This document shows, piece after piece, positions 11,331-23,600 of a stretch of 64,000 nt of DNA. The stretch is from Eutrigla gurnardus (taxonomy: Eukaryota; Chordata; Actinopteri; Perciformes; Triglidae). Within the stretch, counting starts at the first letter, position 1, and every line of letters starts with the position of its first letter. A program made the translations under genes and the position numbers. The stretch is taken from NCBI GenBank assembly GCA_963514095.1, contig OY741266.1:6106522-6170521 (forward strand), read 5' to 3'. The notes beneath the pieces were generated by a model, which searched no databases, was not told where the DNA came from, and was given only the letters and a program-made list of their open reading frames with translations.

Positions 11331-11584
11331 GTTAAAAGCAAGATTGGTGATCCCCCTAAATCTGCCTGTTATAAATTATTCCTGACAGATAGACACTTGT
11401 TTTCAACAAGGCAGATGTTGTAAAGTTTTCCAGGCCTGTTTTCAGTGAAGCCATAAAAGAGAGATAGAAGTCTTCACATTGGAACAGCCAGACATGTTTG
11501 ACCTATTTTTGTATGTTTCTGATTCACATTCACTTAAGAAGATATTTATACGGTTTTTGTTAAAAGCAAGATTGGTGATCCCCC
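11331..11584. repeat. 26-bp duplication flanking a 202-bp copied insertion
   Basis: An identical 26-bp sequence (starting GTTAAAAGCAAGATTGGTGA) stands at 11331-11356 and 11559-11584. Between them, 11357-11558 carries about 198 bp nearly identical to 13601-13797, in the same orientation (few substitutions, one length difference). The inserted block has two extra bases at its left end (TA) and two T at its right end. No terminal inverted repeat or poly-A tail is visible, so this looks more like templated repair of a staggered break than transposition. Confidence 0.85.
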
Positions 11585-11660
11585 GGGATTCTTTTCCGTG
11601 CGGACGATGAGCGCGTCGACGGAGTCGTTGCTGAACATTGTGGCGCTCCGACCTGCAGAG
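11581..11660. other. Local CpG cluster, possible start of an exon
   Basis: Eleven CpG in about 75 bp, in DNA that otherwise has few. On the minus strand an ATG with CACAATG context (ATG at about 11642) opens MFSNDSVDALIVRTEKNP. No convincing splice donor follows, and the 26-bp duplication with its insertion lies directly downstream. I do not recognise the protein; a gene here is speculative. Confidence 0.2.
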
Positions 11661-11773
11661 AAGGCTGCTCAACATGCAGCATGTGTGTCTGTGTGTGAGC
11701 ACTCGCTAGCCCGGCCCCCCCACAGGGCATCACTGTAGGTGTGCAGATGAAAGCACTGCTGGTGAGCGTGCAT

Positions 11774-11905
11774 ACACACACACACACACACACACACACT
11801 CATAGAGAAAGAGAATGTTTAAACTTTGAAGTGGCTCACAGCAGCTGAGCTGAGTTGTGGCCGTAACTTCAGTTTGACATCTGGCTAAAATCCCTCGGAG
11901 AACAC

Positions 11906-11971
<66 letters not shown>
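11774..11971. repeat. (CA)n and (CA)n-(CT)n microsatellites
   Basis: (CA)n at 11774-11799, then (CA)n at 11902-11942 running into (CT)n at 11943-11971, with about 100 bp of ordinary sequence between. Confidence 0.95.
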
Positions 11972-11974
<3 letters not shown>

Positions 11975-13430
11975 CTCTTGCTCAACATGTATGAATCCTT
12001 CTACAGCCACTACTATAACCTCATTGGCTACCAGCTATAGTGACGTCACCAGATTGAGTTGTAACTGAGTAAAACACAGGCTGCTGCCGGTGTGTGAGTG
12101 GTACATGATTATCCAATCGCCACATTTTTCCTTCCTGCTGTTATACAACCCAGCACACATAAATACATAATTGCACCAGAAATGTGCCTTACAGAAGGAT
12201 TTTTTTTCGTGGGGGGGTGGGGGGGTGGAAGGAAGTAAAATACATTTTACGAATAGATGTATAAGGAATAAAAAAAAGTATTGTGGAATAAGGACTGTCT
12301 ACGTGCCGCCCAATGATGTCACTCTGGAGGATGATGGGAACTTTTTAAATCCTCTATTTTTACAGTCAAGTTGGAGTGTGATCTGGGTTCATAAAATGGA
12401 TGTTCACTGAGCACATATCAGTCGCTTCATGGAACTGTGGCCTTGTTTGTTGGGTCTCTATGGCTGCACTTTTTTAAAATTATTTTCAATGAATACATTT
12501 TTTAAATCATTATTGTGTGCCAAATTGTTGTTTTCTTTAGGTAGCTGTGAAATAAGCTGGACAATGTACAGTGAGTGGGTCATCAGTGTAAAAATACAAC
12601 TGAAGAGGCTACACTTGTCAACGCTCTGGATCTACTGTATTCCCATTATTCTGAGCTCCATGCGGGAGGAGACATAGCGTATCAGTCCTATGGACGACAT
12701 GATGACTCCTTTAATGATTGTCACTAAGTTGTCATGGATGTATGTGACGATGCAGGCAGTAGTTTAAAGGATCATTCCCAATCATTTAAAATGACGTCAA
12801 TGAGATGTATTAATGTTGAGATATAAAATTGTGCCGCTGTAGATGTTCATCTGTTGTGATAAATTATGAATTAGCCTGGTGGACAGCTGCCAACATGTGG
12901 TGCTGTTAATCTCACCAGGCGGAGCAGTGTGGCCGCTTGGGCTGCATCTAACTCCTGGAGCTTTGGATATGTGTAAGCCTTGCTCTCAGGAGCTGTGAGT
13001 GTGACTATTCAGTCATCGTGTCCACCTCTGCTTTCAGCTGTCACTTCTACTTCTGCAGTGCAAATTGCAGCTCTTGGTACTTTTCAGACTTGTGGAGTAA
13101 CTTTAAATATTGCTGAGAGCTCTGTTGAGTTATACTATTTTTTTTAGGATATTGTGAAGTCACTGTGGTGTAGCTCTGGGGGAGTGTCTTGCAGTATGGC
13201 CTACTGCTGCTGCTAAATTAATCAAGAGAAATCATTCAATTTCATTTCATTTATTTATTTAAATTCACTTCATTTCACTTTGACTATTAGATGATTTCCT
13301 TTTAATTTTCAATACTTTTTTTCGCGACACTCTAGTGTGTGTGGGTTGTATAACCCTGGGCAAGATACTGAACCCAAAGGAGTTCTTTTGAATTCCACCA
13401 AAAATAAGTCATTACTTCTGGGACGTCCTG

Positions 13431-13431
<1 letters not shown>
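11972..13431. other. No gene seen
   Basis: No recognised coding sequence or repeat family. G-run at about 12211-12226. Confidence 0.5.

Positions 13432-13508
<77 letters not shown>
13432..13508. repeat. (GT)n microsatellite
   Basis: Pure GT dinucleotides, about 38 units. Confidence 0.97.
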
Positions 13509-13511
<3 letters not shown>

Positions 13512-13600
13512 TACCTGTGATACCTCCAGCAGAGCTGGTAATGAGCTCCATTGATTGAGGCTGTTAATTAAGACCAGTTTTTAATTAATCATGTTCCCTG

Positions 13601-13797
13601 AATCTGCCTGTTATAAATTATTCCTGACAGATAGACACTTGTTTTCAACAAGGCAGATGTTGTAAAGTTTTCCAGGCCTGTTTTCAGTGAAGCTATAAAA
13701 GAGAGATAGAAGTCTTCACATTGGAACAGCCAGACATGTTTGACCCATTTTTCTTGTTTCTGATTCACATTCACTTAAGAAGATATTTATACGGTTT
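13601..13797. repeat. Probable donor copy of the 11.36-kb insertion
   Basis: From AATCTGCCTGTTATAAATTA to TATTTATACGGTTT this is nearly identical to 11359-11556. It is not flanked by the 26-bp sequence here, and unrelated sequence continues on both sides, so this copy is taken as the source. Confidence 0.8.
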
Positions 13798-14513
13798 GTT
13801 CACTGTATCCCTGCCGATGGTCAGACACAAACAACGATGCTGACATTGTTTTTTTATTTTGCCCACATTAGAAAACATGGCTGACACCAACCATCAGCTG
13901 ATCAACTGCCTGTACTTCAAGTGTAGGAAGGTCATCTGAGGTCAGAAACCTGTGTGTTTGTAGGGCCAATTTTAGAAATACACGGCTCAGGAGTAAAAAA
14001 CACATCATTATTATGATTTGATACTCCAACATGACCAGTCTAAATATTGTTTTAAAAGCCTTCAAACGATGGCCTTGGGAACACATTTGGTCTTGGAGAA
14101 ACCTTCAACAACAATCCAGCAAAAGAACTATTATTATTCATTCAAGTCATCATGTCAAAGTTATGTTTATTCTTGTAAAATTAGCAAAAGTCATGAACTG
14201 TTAAGGTGATAAAACAATGTTCTGTATGTCTTTTGGGGTGTCAAAAACCCCAAACAGGTGTTTTATCACCAAAGCAGAATATTTGAGTGTTTATTGTCTG
14301 TTGCTTTTCCTCTCAAGCTGCTTAAACAACACAGAACTTGCTGCTTTTAATGAAGGTGACAGAATAATTATAATTAATGTCGATCGGAGTTACGGTGTGG
14401 CGGGGCTGGGAAATGCTGGCGCTAGGTAGCGCTGGCGAGCCACTTTTTTCTGGCCAATATATTTTGATGATTTTTTTAATGCTGAGGCCTCCAAAAGGGA
14501 CGTTCAATCCACG
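13798..14513. other. No gene seen
   Basis: Mixed AT-rich DNA. A GC-rich stretch at about 14395-14450 (GCTGGCGCTAGGTAGCGCTG) may belong to the dispersed repeat that continues into the next entry. Confidence 0.45.
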
Positions 14514-14613
14514 TAATAATAATAATAATAATAATAATAATATTAAACATACAAAATACAATAGGGCCCTGCCAAGACCGACGTTGTCGGCGCTCTGGCC
14601 CTAATAATAATAA

Positions 14614-14644
<31 letters not shown>

Positions 14645-14682
14645 AAGAAGAAGAAGAAGAAGAAGAAGAAGAAGAAGAAGAA
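14514..14682. repeat. (AAT)n, GC hairpin, (AAT)n-(AAG)n
   Basis: (AAT)n at about 14514-14543 and (AAT)n-(AAG)n at 14602-14682 bracket a short segment at about 14560-14602. Its ends AGGGCC and GGCCCT, and inner CCGAC and GTCGG, can pair into a hairpin. The arrangement resembles a known dispersed fish sequence with the phrase ACAATAGGGCC next to AT-triplet repeats. No gene is present. Confidence 0.8.
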
Positions 14683-16262
14683 TTGGGGGTGACATAAAAC
14701 ATGAATTAGAGGACACTGCTTTATGTGACTGAATGAAGTCAAACTTATGGAGTTATTCTGTATTTATGTAATGTTTCTGAGTTCGTGAGATGAGCATTTC
14801 TCATTTTAAATTGTGTAAACCTTTGATTTAATATAATAAATTAGCCATTTTGATACAATACTGATAATGACACCAATGATACATAAAACCAATACTACTA
14901 ATACTACTACTACTGCCCATGCATTGTGTTTTTTTCTTCATTCTACCATCATGCATATTGTTTTCTTGCTTTTATTTAACATTTTCCAAATGCTGATTTG
15001 TTTTCTGGAGTCACCATCATTTACCTGTCAGATAAATGACCAAACAACGATGAGACTTTAAAAGGAAAGTGTCTTGTGTTCAGGAGCGTTGCTGTAGTTC
15101 GGATGTACAAACGGATAAACAAACACACAGATCAGTTGTGGTGAACTCCCTGATTCACAAGAGCCTTTGAGAGTCCCAAACAAAGCATGTTTGGAGCTAT
15201 AAAAGGACCTCATTACTTTGGATTTAAAGAAAACATTTCCTGTGGTTCCGCAGAGATGGAAAGTATTTGAAGAGCAAGAAAACAATTCTTTTATCTATTT
15301 GAGGCTGAATAAACCTTTTTTGGGGGTTTGTTTTGTTCCTGGGTTACACTGACATGTTTACAATAAAAAAAAACTTTCATGTAGTGTATTTGTTTTATTC
15401 TCTTTGTGAACCGGCTGTGTGTTCTCAGTCCAAATGAGGTTTTACTGGTGAACCAGGACACAGCACCCTCCAGGAAGCGTTTACTAGAAGAAGGGAACGC
15501 CTTCCTTTATTCATCTCTTTCTCCTTGTCTCCCCACATTCATGCTTTACCCCCACTTCACCACATAGCTTTCCTTTTCTGCTTCCCTTCCTCGATGACTC
15601 GGTGAGAAGAAGAAGGCATAAAATGCAAATAACATTGCTAAAAAACACTCAGATACACATTCCCGAGACTGAACAACCTTCTGAATTTATTTTAACAGTA
15701 GAATATACCTACAATATTGATCTGAATCACACACACAGATTTGTGCGAAATTTGAGATGAGCCAGCCTTTGAGCATCAAATTACATCCATTTTATTTTTA
15801 AAAAATCATACTAAATCATAATGTTGAAATGTGACAAAAGTGCTTTTCCTAAAACTTCAAAATGACAAAAACAAATGGTGAAATTTGATGATAGGTTTCA
15901 CAGCAAAAAAAGAAAAGAAAAAAGAGGCTGCTTATTTCTTCTCTGACTGACGTGTTTAGTCCTCCATGGAGGTGAACATTGTCTTGACCTGTTTGAGGCA
16001 AAATGTAAAAGAAACCATTTGTTTGTTTTTTACTCCTCATCTTCTTGCTTTTACTTCAATAGGAGAAATCAATATAAACAAAAGGACATTAGGGATGCAG
16101 ACATGAACTGTCAAATATAAAATGAATAATATCAAACAGAGAGAAAACAGTGGAACACTTTTCCGTTACGTTTCTTTCTTAAGTTAACTTGTAATCTGCA
16201 ATTTTCTCCCCTTTATCGCCTTGGACATTTTTTCAAATCTTACTCCAGAGACAAAAGAGAGA
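14683..16262. other. No gene seen
   Basis: No recognised coding sequence or mobile element. Confidence 0.5.
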
Positions 16263-16277
16263 TGACGTCACTTCCTG
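16263..16277. promoter_or_regulatory. Full CRE palindrome next to an ETS-type site
   Basis: TGACGTCA at 16263-16270 is directly followed by CTTCCTG (GGAA core on the other strand). This pair occurs in vertebrate promoters and enhancers. There is no CpG island and no clear gene start nearby, so the function is unproven. Confidence 0.3.
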
Positions 16278-19200
16278 TTGCTCATCATATGAGCTACACA
16301 AGGCACGGCCAAAGAGACAGTGTGCATGTCGTGCATCAAAGCACAAACCCAAGTCAATGATGAAATTTGTTGCCAACTATATCGTTTAGTTGTGGCATTC
16401 CTCGCCATGACTAAACGAAATAAGGATTCGAGTTCAAATGGGCTAAAAGGGAGGAAGTCGGTCGATCCCTGTGTGCTTGTGTGTCAGTCTTCACAGAAGC
16501 TTAGCCAGTTAACTTTCTACCGACGGCTTTAGAAAGTGTGTGTGTGTGTGTGTCAGGCAGCAGGCCACAGCACTAACAGGATTAGCATGGTAGTGGCATG
16601 TGTGTCAGAGAGCACACGACCAGCAGACACTGCTGCTGCTGCTGAACTCCGATGCTGCTGCCGACTTTTGGCTGGAGAGCGTTCGTCACACCGGTTAATG
16701 AGGTTAATTCTGCTTTGACCTCTGTGTCGACGCTTCTTGTCAGGGTTGTTAAGCAGATCCTATTTAGATACACCCAGAATAACAAGCACTTATTCCACTG
16801 ACCTACATTAGACTGTCATGTTTCGCTGAGTGAATGTAGCGGAGAAACTGCTTACTCGTGAAAACTAATGTACACAGGGAGATTTGTTAATGTTTTAATG
16901 CAGCGACCTCACATGTGGTCACATGTGGAAGCAGCCAGAGGTCAAAGTGAATTGTAATTGGAATCAGCTTCACAATGCAGAGAAGCGTCCAGAGAGAGTG
17001 AGACCTATCGGTGAGGGTCATGCTTCATTACGCACAATTTCATACCCTGTTTGCGTCGGTCCCACCAAACTGACTGGTGGCTTCTTGTTGAGGAAGATGT
17101 GTTTGCGCTGTCAGATTTTCAAACGATGCGCCGGAGGGTCAGTTATAATAAACTAATACTGTGCAGACAAAAATGTAGCATTTTTTTTTTTTTTTTTTTA
17201 ATCTAGAGGACATCACAACATTTTCAAAGAGATGAGCAATGTCAGGCTGAAGTTTGGGGAAATGCAAGTAAAATGATGCACAAGCAATCCTACGATTGCT
17301 GCAGCGATGAGAACCACAGAGTCTTGAATTTGAAAATCTGAAAATTGGTATAATAACATACCAAACTATAATTTCCAAATCATTCCTTGTTAGTTTCCTG
17401 GTGAGATTTATGTAGTAGTGTGCTGATTTGGGGGGAAGATGAGACAAGTGATAAACATCCACTGAATTAAAAACAATCAATACCTAAATGTAAAAATGCA
17501 AAGCATCCAAACATTTTCCAATAATAAATACATAATTACTGAATATTACTTTGAATTTAAATGAAACTCTTCTTTAAAGGGAAAATAGTTCCAATAATAA
17601 ATGAAAAGATTATGAAATGATTGGTAAATTGCAATTAATATAAGTTACATGAAGTGTTTTTTTCCACCGCTGAGCAACTATGGCTTATCACAGCTTGGTT
17701 TTACTTCTGTTGCTCTGTCCGCCGGTCCGATCGCTCTAAATAGCATGTGTTAAATTTACAGACTCTTTACAGACATCCCGGTTCAACTTTGACCTTCTGC
17801 ATTTAATGGAGCTGTGTGCACTGAATCAGGGATTATTTGTTACGTTATAGTAGCCCCCACTTCTGTTTTATCTCCAAACAAGTGGTTTACTACCAAAGAT
17901 ATCATACAAACAACTCTTGGTTGGTCTCGTTGTCTTTACATTTATATTTCAGGTCTTGTTGGACCACTTTTTAGTTCTTAGATATTAACAAAACCAGAAT
18001 TATCAAAATACAACTCACATTGTAATAAGTCCTATTTTTTCCTTTTAAAGCAGGGTGAGCAGAGGATGAGATTTCATACCATTTATGGATTTGACACAAT
18101 AAATCTGCTCTTTTCTACAAACATATCCAAGTCCTTATATCCTCTCTGCAGCACTTTGATTGGCTGTTAAACACTACAGGAAACAGTAATGCCCCCGTTA
18201 AATATAGGAACAACAACAAATCACAGCCACACATAAATAAAACTGTGACACGATGAAAAGACAATCACACTAGTTCAGTGATAATTCATGGGCTCCTCTG
18301 TGTTCATACTTGTGACTGGTCTCCTCCTCGAGGCTGTAAAAACATGTTTCCTTGCTAGATTGAGTCTGCAGTGATGAAATACACAAATAACTCCCGTGAA
18401 TCTTAATAATAATAATATCAGCACACTTAATGCGCTAACAGTGAATTTCATCCATTATTAATAACCCTTGTCAAATAATATAAGCTATGTGCTATTAAAA
18501 AGAAGCACAGTTTGTAGCAAGAGTGAGGAGTTTGCCCTGGAAATGCAACAAACATGTATTATATTTCCGACACAGTAAATTATAAAGGAAAATTAAGTGT
18601 TGCTAGTCTCTGATCATACTTTTCAGTAAACAGCCCTTGTTCTGTGTGCTAATTCAATATAATTCCTGTATATAGTTCATTGTATTACCTCTGGGTTTCA
18701 TTTACATTTAATATTCGAGCTGGGATTGTGGCAGTGGAAATATATTTTTATCCAGCATCCTGGTTATAATTTCCAGGAGCCTGGACGTATCAAAGAAGGT
18801 TAGTCGTGCACTCTAAGTTGCCATGGTGATGTGCTCTGGTGCAAAGTCACCGTTGTGAGACCTGAAAAGCAAAGGTTAAGCCTAACATTGGCTCAATAAC
18901 CCATCTGCTCTCGCTTTCTAAACACGGCACCCGGAGACATCAAGGGGCTTTTTGATGCTGTTGATTTCTTCCCTCATCCACGTTCTCTGCAGGGGGGCAG
19001 CTGGATCACCCTCAAACTAAGCAACAAACAAATGTGGCCATGAGAGCCTTTAAATACTCGGAGGAACTGCAACACTCGAGGGTGTTGTGACATTCAGAGG
19101 AAGTCAAAATGCACAACAGTCATGACCTCTTGATTTCATATTAGTGATCAAATTCTCTTGAGAGGAATATAAAGAAAAAAGCATATGCAAATGAATGCAT

Positions 19201-19722
19201 AACACAGGAATTAAATGAGAAAAATGAATACCAGGATCTGATGAATGAGAACCAATTAGTCCAGTGTTGGGCAGTGGAATATATCTGCTGAGCACTTGAA
19301 CTAAACATACTGAAGGAAGAATTACAACCATTAATCAATTAGCTTGCGATTGAAGCAACTCTTCAGGATCTTCTTTGTTGCTCAGACTGCAGATACTAAT
19401 GTTTCCATGCTTTTGAAAATGTCATATAGCACACTTTGTATCCAAGGCCAAATCAGGACAAACAGGAGGAATTTTGTTAAGCTATGATGTTTATAAAAAT
19501 GAAGGTGAGGGAAACCTTGTGATGATGGTAAATGAACAATGATTAAGGTACAGTTAAAGGTCTGAGTACACTTGAAACAAGCAGACGATGAGAAGTCATT
19601 CCATAAGTCATCCAAACACTGGCACAGGCAAAAGGGTTTATAGCTGCTCAAAATGGCCACATTCAGAAGGCGGGGCAAAAGGTCTGCCAACATAATGAGG
19701 GCAAAATCATTGTACCCAATCT
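16278..19722. other. No gene seen
   Basis: AT-rich with a short (GT)n at about 16535-16553 and a poly-T run at about 17181-17199. Frames of up to 113 codons on the minus strand lack domain resemblance. Confidence 0.5.
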
Positions 19723-20139
19723 TCAAATGGGTGTAACGATGTACATTTCAGACAGTCTCTCCTCAAGGGCGTCTGTGGTCGATTCACATGGTTGTTCGCT
19801 GGGAAATGGAAGGAAGTAGATGTGTGAAGAATGAGAAAAGGCTCGTTGCTGCATCGAGTGGACAGGATTGCTGGAATGGCAGTTTGGACAAAAATGTTGG
19901 GCGCAATCCTGACAATTGAATGTGGGAGACGTGTGAGGGGCGAGGGTTTCAGATCCATGGAGGCAGACTGGTGAACAAGGGCTTGGCATCTCCAACACTG
20001 GCTGCTTAGGTAGAGGCTGTGTTGGGGAGCTGAGCCTGGTCTCACTCATCCACCCCCAACCTACATCCTCTCTTTCCACGTCACCACATGAACAGCTGCT
20101 ACTGCATCCACACTGTATATTGACACAAGGACTTCGAGA
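19723..20139 (-). pseudogene. Cysteine-rich frame, possible KDZ-type cluster remnant
   Basis: An open minus-strand frame runs from a stop near 20140 to about 19723. It contains CGCSSSCSCG, then CSPVCLHG, then NCQDCAQHFCPNCHSSNPVH. The CxxC...CxxC...H spacing of the last part resembles B-box-like or the cysteine clusters found beside Kyakuja-Dileera-Zisupton (KDZ) transposases. The frame has no ATG at its start, and the following sequence shows no KDZ core. It may be a decayed transposon or chance. Confidence 0.25.
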
Positions 20140-20229
20140 TCACACTGTTGGCTGTGTTGAGCTGAGACAAAAGGGCAAGACTTCTCCACACACACACACT
20201 CACACCTCCTGCTGCTAGTAAAGACAGGA

Positions 20230-20660
20230 TTGGTCCACGCACCCCCATTTCTCGTTCTCCCTCCAATCACCCCCCCCCCCCCCCCCCCCCCCATTCTGTT
20301 TTTCTCTCGTCCAATCACGTTGTCTCTCCTATCAGCACATTTCAACTGCATTCCCAGTTTTCCAGATTCTATTCCTGCTTCCACAGTTCCACACACAGGC
20401 TCTCCTACACCCCCAACACTCTCCCCAGGGTGCCATAGCATCTCAGTGGGAGGGGAGCGTCACCACTGCCTTACTCCTCTCTATGACCACACCCCCAACT
20501 TCTTCCTGCTTCCCCTCCAATCAGGACCCTTCAGCCGGACTCATCCAATACCCGCATCCCGACACCTGCAGGTCACCCCCCGCTCTCAGCCAACAGGAAC
20601 TGCTGTTTTTTGCGTCACAACGGGGGGTGTAAAGCTGCTTGGCAACAATGAGGCGAAAAA
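20230..20660. promoter_or_regulatory. C-rich block with CCAAT boxes and CRE/X-box-like sites
   Basis: Pyrimidine-rich plus strand with a 23-base C run (20270-20292). CCAATCA occurs three times (about 20263, 20310 and 20518), and CCAAT again at about 20545. TGCGTCA lies at 20611-20617, and GCTGCTTGGCAAC (20634-20646) resembles an RFX X-box half. Such sites often occur in promoters bound by NF-Y, CREB and RFX. CpG content is low and no exon follows that I can recognise. The long plus-strand frame here is low-complexity. Confidence 0.25.
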
Positions 20661-23600
20661 GAGAGATCGTAGTAAAAATGGTGACCTAGTTTTTCTGTTT
20701 TTTTTTCCTCTCTTCAATACCCCCACCCTTAAATCCTCTCCCCTCTGTAAGCGGAAAAAGCCTCTTCAGAAAACACTACCATGCTTTTCAGATCTTCCCC
20801 AGCTAAGTATGCTTTAGTGGAGAGGCAGGTAGATTCAAAAGGGTGTTAATAGGGTGAAGCACACTCTATCAAACAACTCCATCAAGCACCAACTTCACTG
20901 ATTGTCCTTTTTTTTTTTTACTTTGAAAGCTCTATTTTTTTATCACCAACTTTGGAGTCAAAATAACTGTGAACCCACATTATACAAGCACTCTACATAA
21001 ATACAGGGTTCCATGACATTATCTTTAACATGTAGTCTTATGTGTGCAAATCCAAACATGTATTAATAATCCTACAGTGGTAGTATTTTCTTATTATTTG
21101 GAAGTGCAAAAAATCTGCCAATGTTCCAGCCTGATACTTTTTTCGAGAAAGTTGTCACGCTGTTGCTAGATTGTGGATAGGGCCATGGTACACCTTTTTA
21201 TGTCAGCTGTTCCATATCATCTAAATTTGGTATTTATTTATTTGTGTTGCTTTGTTAAAATGTATGATTTTCACCTGGCGTCAATGTGACATTAATGCTA
21301 TCTGGGATTACCAAAGAAAAATGAATAAATAAGATTTATAGGAGGAAAGACCTGCAGTCAGCCTTTCATGGGGGGAATCATGTTGAAATTGAAGCGGCCT
21401 TTCATGCTATTTTACCATTTAAATTATTTCCCAATGTAAAGGGATGGAAGGATGGAAGTATTGCAATTTAACCAATCAGATCATGTGTGTGTGCTGGGAT
21501 TGTGATATTAACATTATTAATTAGCCATATGTCGTAAACATCCAATGGCTGCTTTCATGTCAGCATACATTCCAACACTGTGAGACAAAATTAAATAGAT
21601 GACAATGGTAATACATGTTTAGAAAAAGATTAAGATTGTGACCTGCCTAAATCAATTTGTATTAGTGTATTTCCATTTTATCTTGTGGCACAAGTGAAGT
21701 TGTTGTTTGAGAAAGAGTCACTTTAATAATAGTAATAGTAATAGTAATAGTAAAGTAGTAATAGTAATATCTAAATATCTGTTCATGGAGTTTGACTGCA
21801 AGTTGTTAGTCATGTTGACTCACCATCTCCCTGCTGAATGCAGTGGAAGTGTAGACTGCATAATCATCATATTCTAGAAGAAATTAAAAAACATACTTGA
21901 AAGCAAACATAGACTAAGAGGGTAGCATTAGAAATTCATGAATTAAAGTAACATTAATATAATGTTACATGAAAAAGCAACACTGAAATGCCATAATCCT
22001 CCCCCGAATAACAGGCTCTCTTTAATGTATTTTAACTGCATCACAATACTTACACTCAACTTCAAGGCAAACACACATCAATCTACAGTTTCGTTTGTTG
22101 ACTTTAATAATTATTGCTTAATATTGGTCAACCATTTAAATTGCAAAAATAACTAATAACATCTAGACTTTGAGTGTTTGCAGTGTTTTATTAGTTTGTA
22201 TTGATTTATTTTACAGTCCAACCACATTCTACTGTATGCTTGGCCACAAGTAAAGTGAGCTGTTCCTATCAGCAAACCGTTTACAAATCATTAAAAACAC
22301 ATTGGAATTACACTTGAACTTCACTAATTATTGTTATTCTAACAAGATTTTTAAAATGGCATCAACTTTTTTATGACTGGACTTGTTTCTCTTTGAGTTT
22401 GACTCAAGCATGGGGATTAATAATGACTAGTTCCACCTCTGACTGTAAGCAGGAAGTCACGTGGGTTATTTAAGAGCATTCGGCACATGGCTGGAATCTG
22501 CTGCTTAACTACGCTCTTCAATTTCAAACTTCCCAGCGTGCTGCAACCCTGGTCATGGCCAATCAGTGAAACATAATCCCATCAGCTGTCAGACTAAACA
22601 TTTCCTGAGAGATCACTGATTGAGGTGATTCATTGCTGATTGACAATTTAACCCGGTATCACCAGCAAACAACAAATACCTTTCTTCAACATATGACACC
22701 ACGATGCAAATGCACACAATCTCTGAACAAGAGTGGGATGGTGCTGTGGACACAATTAACATTATTAATGTCATTTAAGTGGGGCCAGTCAGCCAACCCC
22801 TTTCTCCATGTGAGTGCCTGGGGCCACTAATGCAAGAGTGCAGCTATCACTGGAATACAAGCTTCCTCGTGCAATTATTGGATAACTAGGATCATAGTGA
22901 GTACTTCACAATGAAATTAGTTTTCACAGGGGAAAAATAAGTCAACCACGTTCTTTGGCGAGACGGAACATTTAATTCCAATAGAGACTCCACATACTTG
23001 GTGATTAAGAATAGCATTTATTCTGATGTGTGTGCGTGTGTGAGCCTGTATTAGATGCCCATTTGTCCTTGAGGAATGAACAAAATGAAGCCTAATGACA
23101 GGGAACTATTCCTTTTCTTTTTTTAACCGTGGTCACTCACACACACGAATCAGTGCCAGTTCAATGTGCCTGCATGGAAATTAATTGTGCATTCTTGATT
23201 AATAATGTCTGGGAAATAACCCAATAGGAGATAACACAAATGTGGCCTGTGTTTAACCCTGAGTATGCGTTTGCCTGAGTGCAAATAGGTACACCGTAGC
23301 AATGGGAGGTTTTGTACTTGTTTTCCATCATACACACATATACATACACATGCACAAACATGCACGCACACAAACACACACACACACACGCATACATGCA
23401 CAGAAATTAAAACAGTTTTCATTGGCTTGTTGTTTTCTGATGAGCTTCCAACAATCAGCGGTTGTTATCCAACCATTCATCTGTTACAACAGTATTTGCT
23501 CCAAGGGAGTTAAAATATGGCACAGGAAAATATGAAAGAAAATGTTTTTTAAGCCCTGGATGTAAGATTGAGAGAAAAAGGGAGATTAAGAAATGAAGGA

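Noticed and set aside
20560..20660. MHC class II-type S-X-Y promoter
   Set aside because: X-box-like and CRE-like sites are separated and the order and spacing do not match the conserved module.
20230..20817. 195-codon proline-rich plus-strand frame
   Set aside because: C-rich low-complexity DNA including a 23-base C run; starts at TTG, not ATG; no domain.
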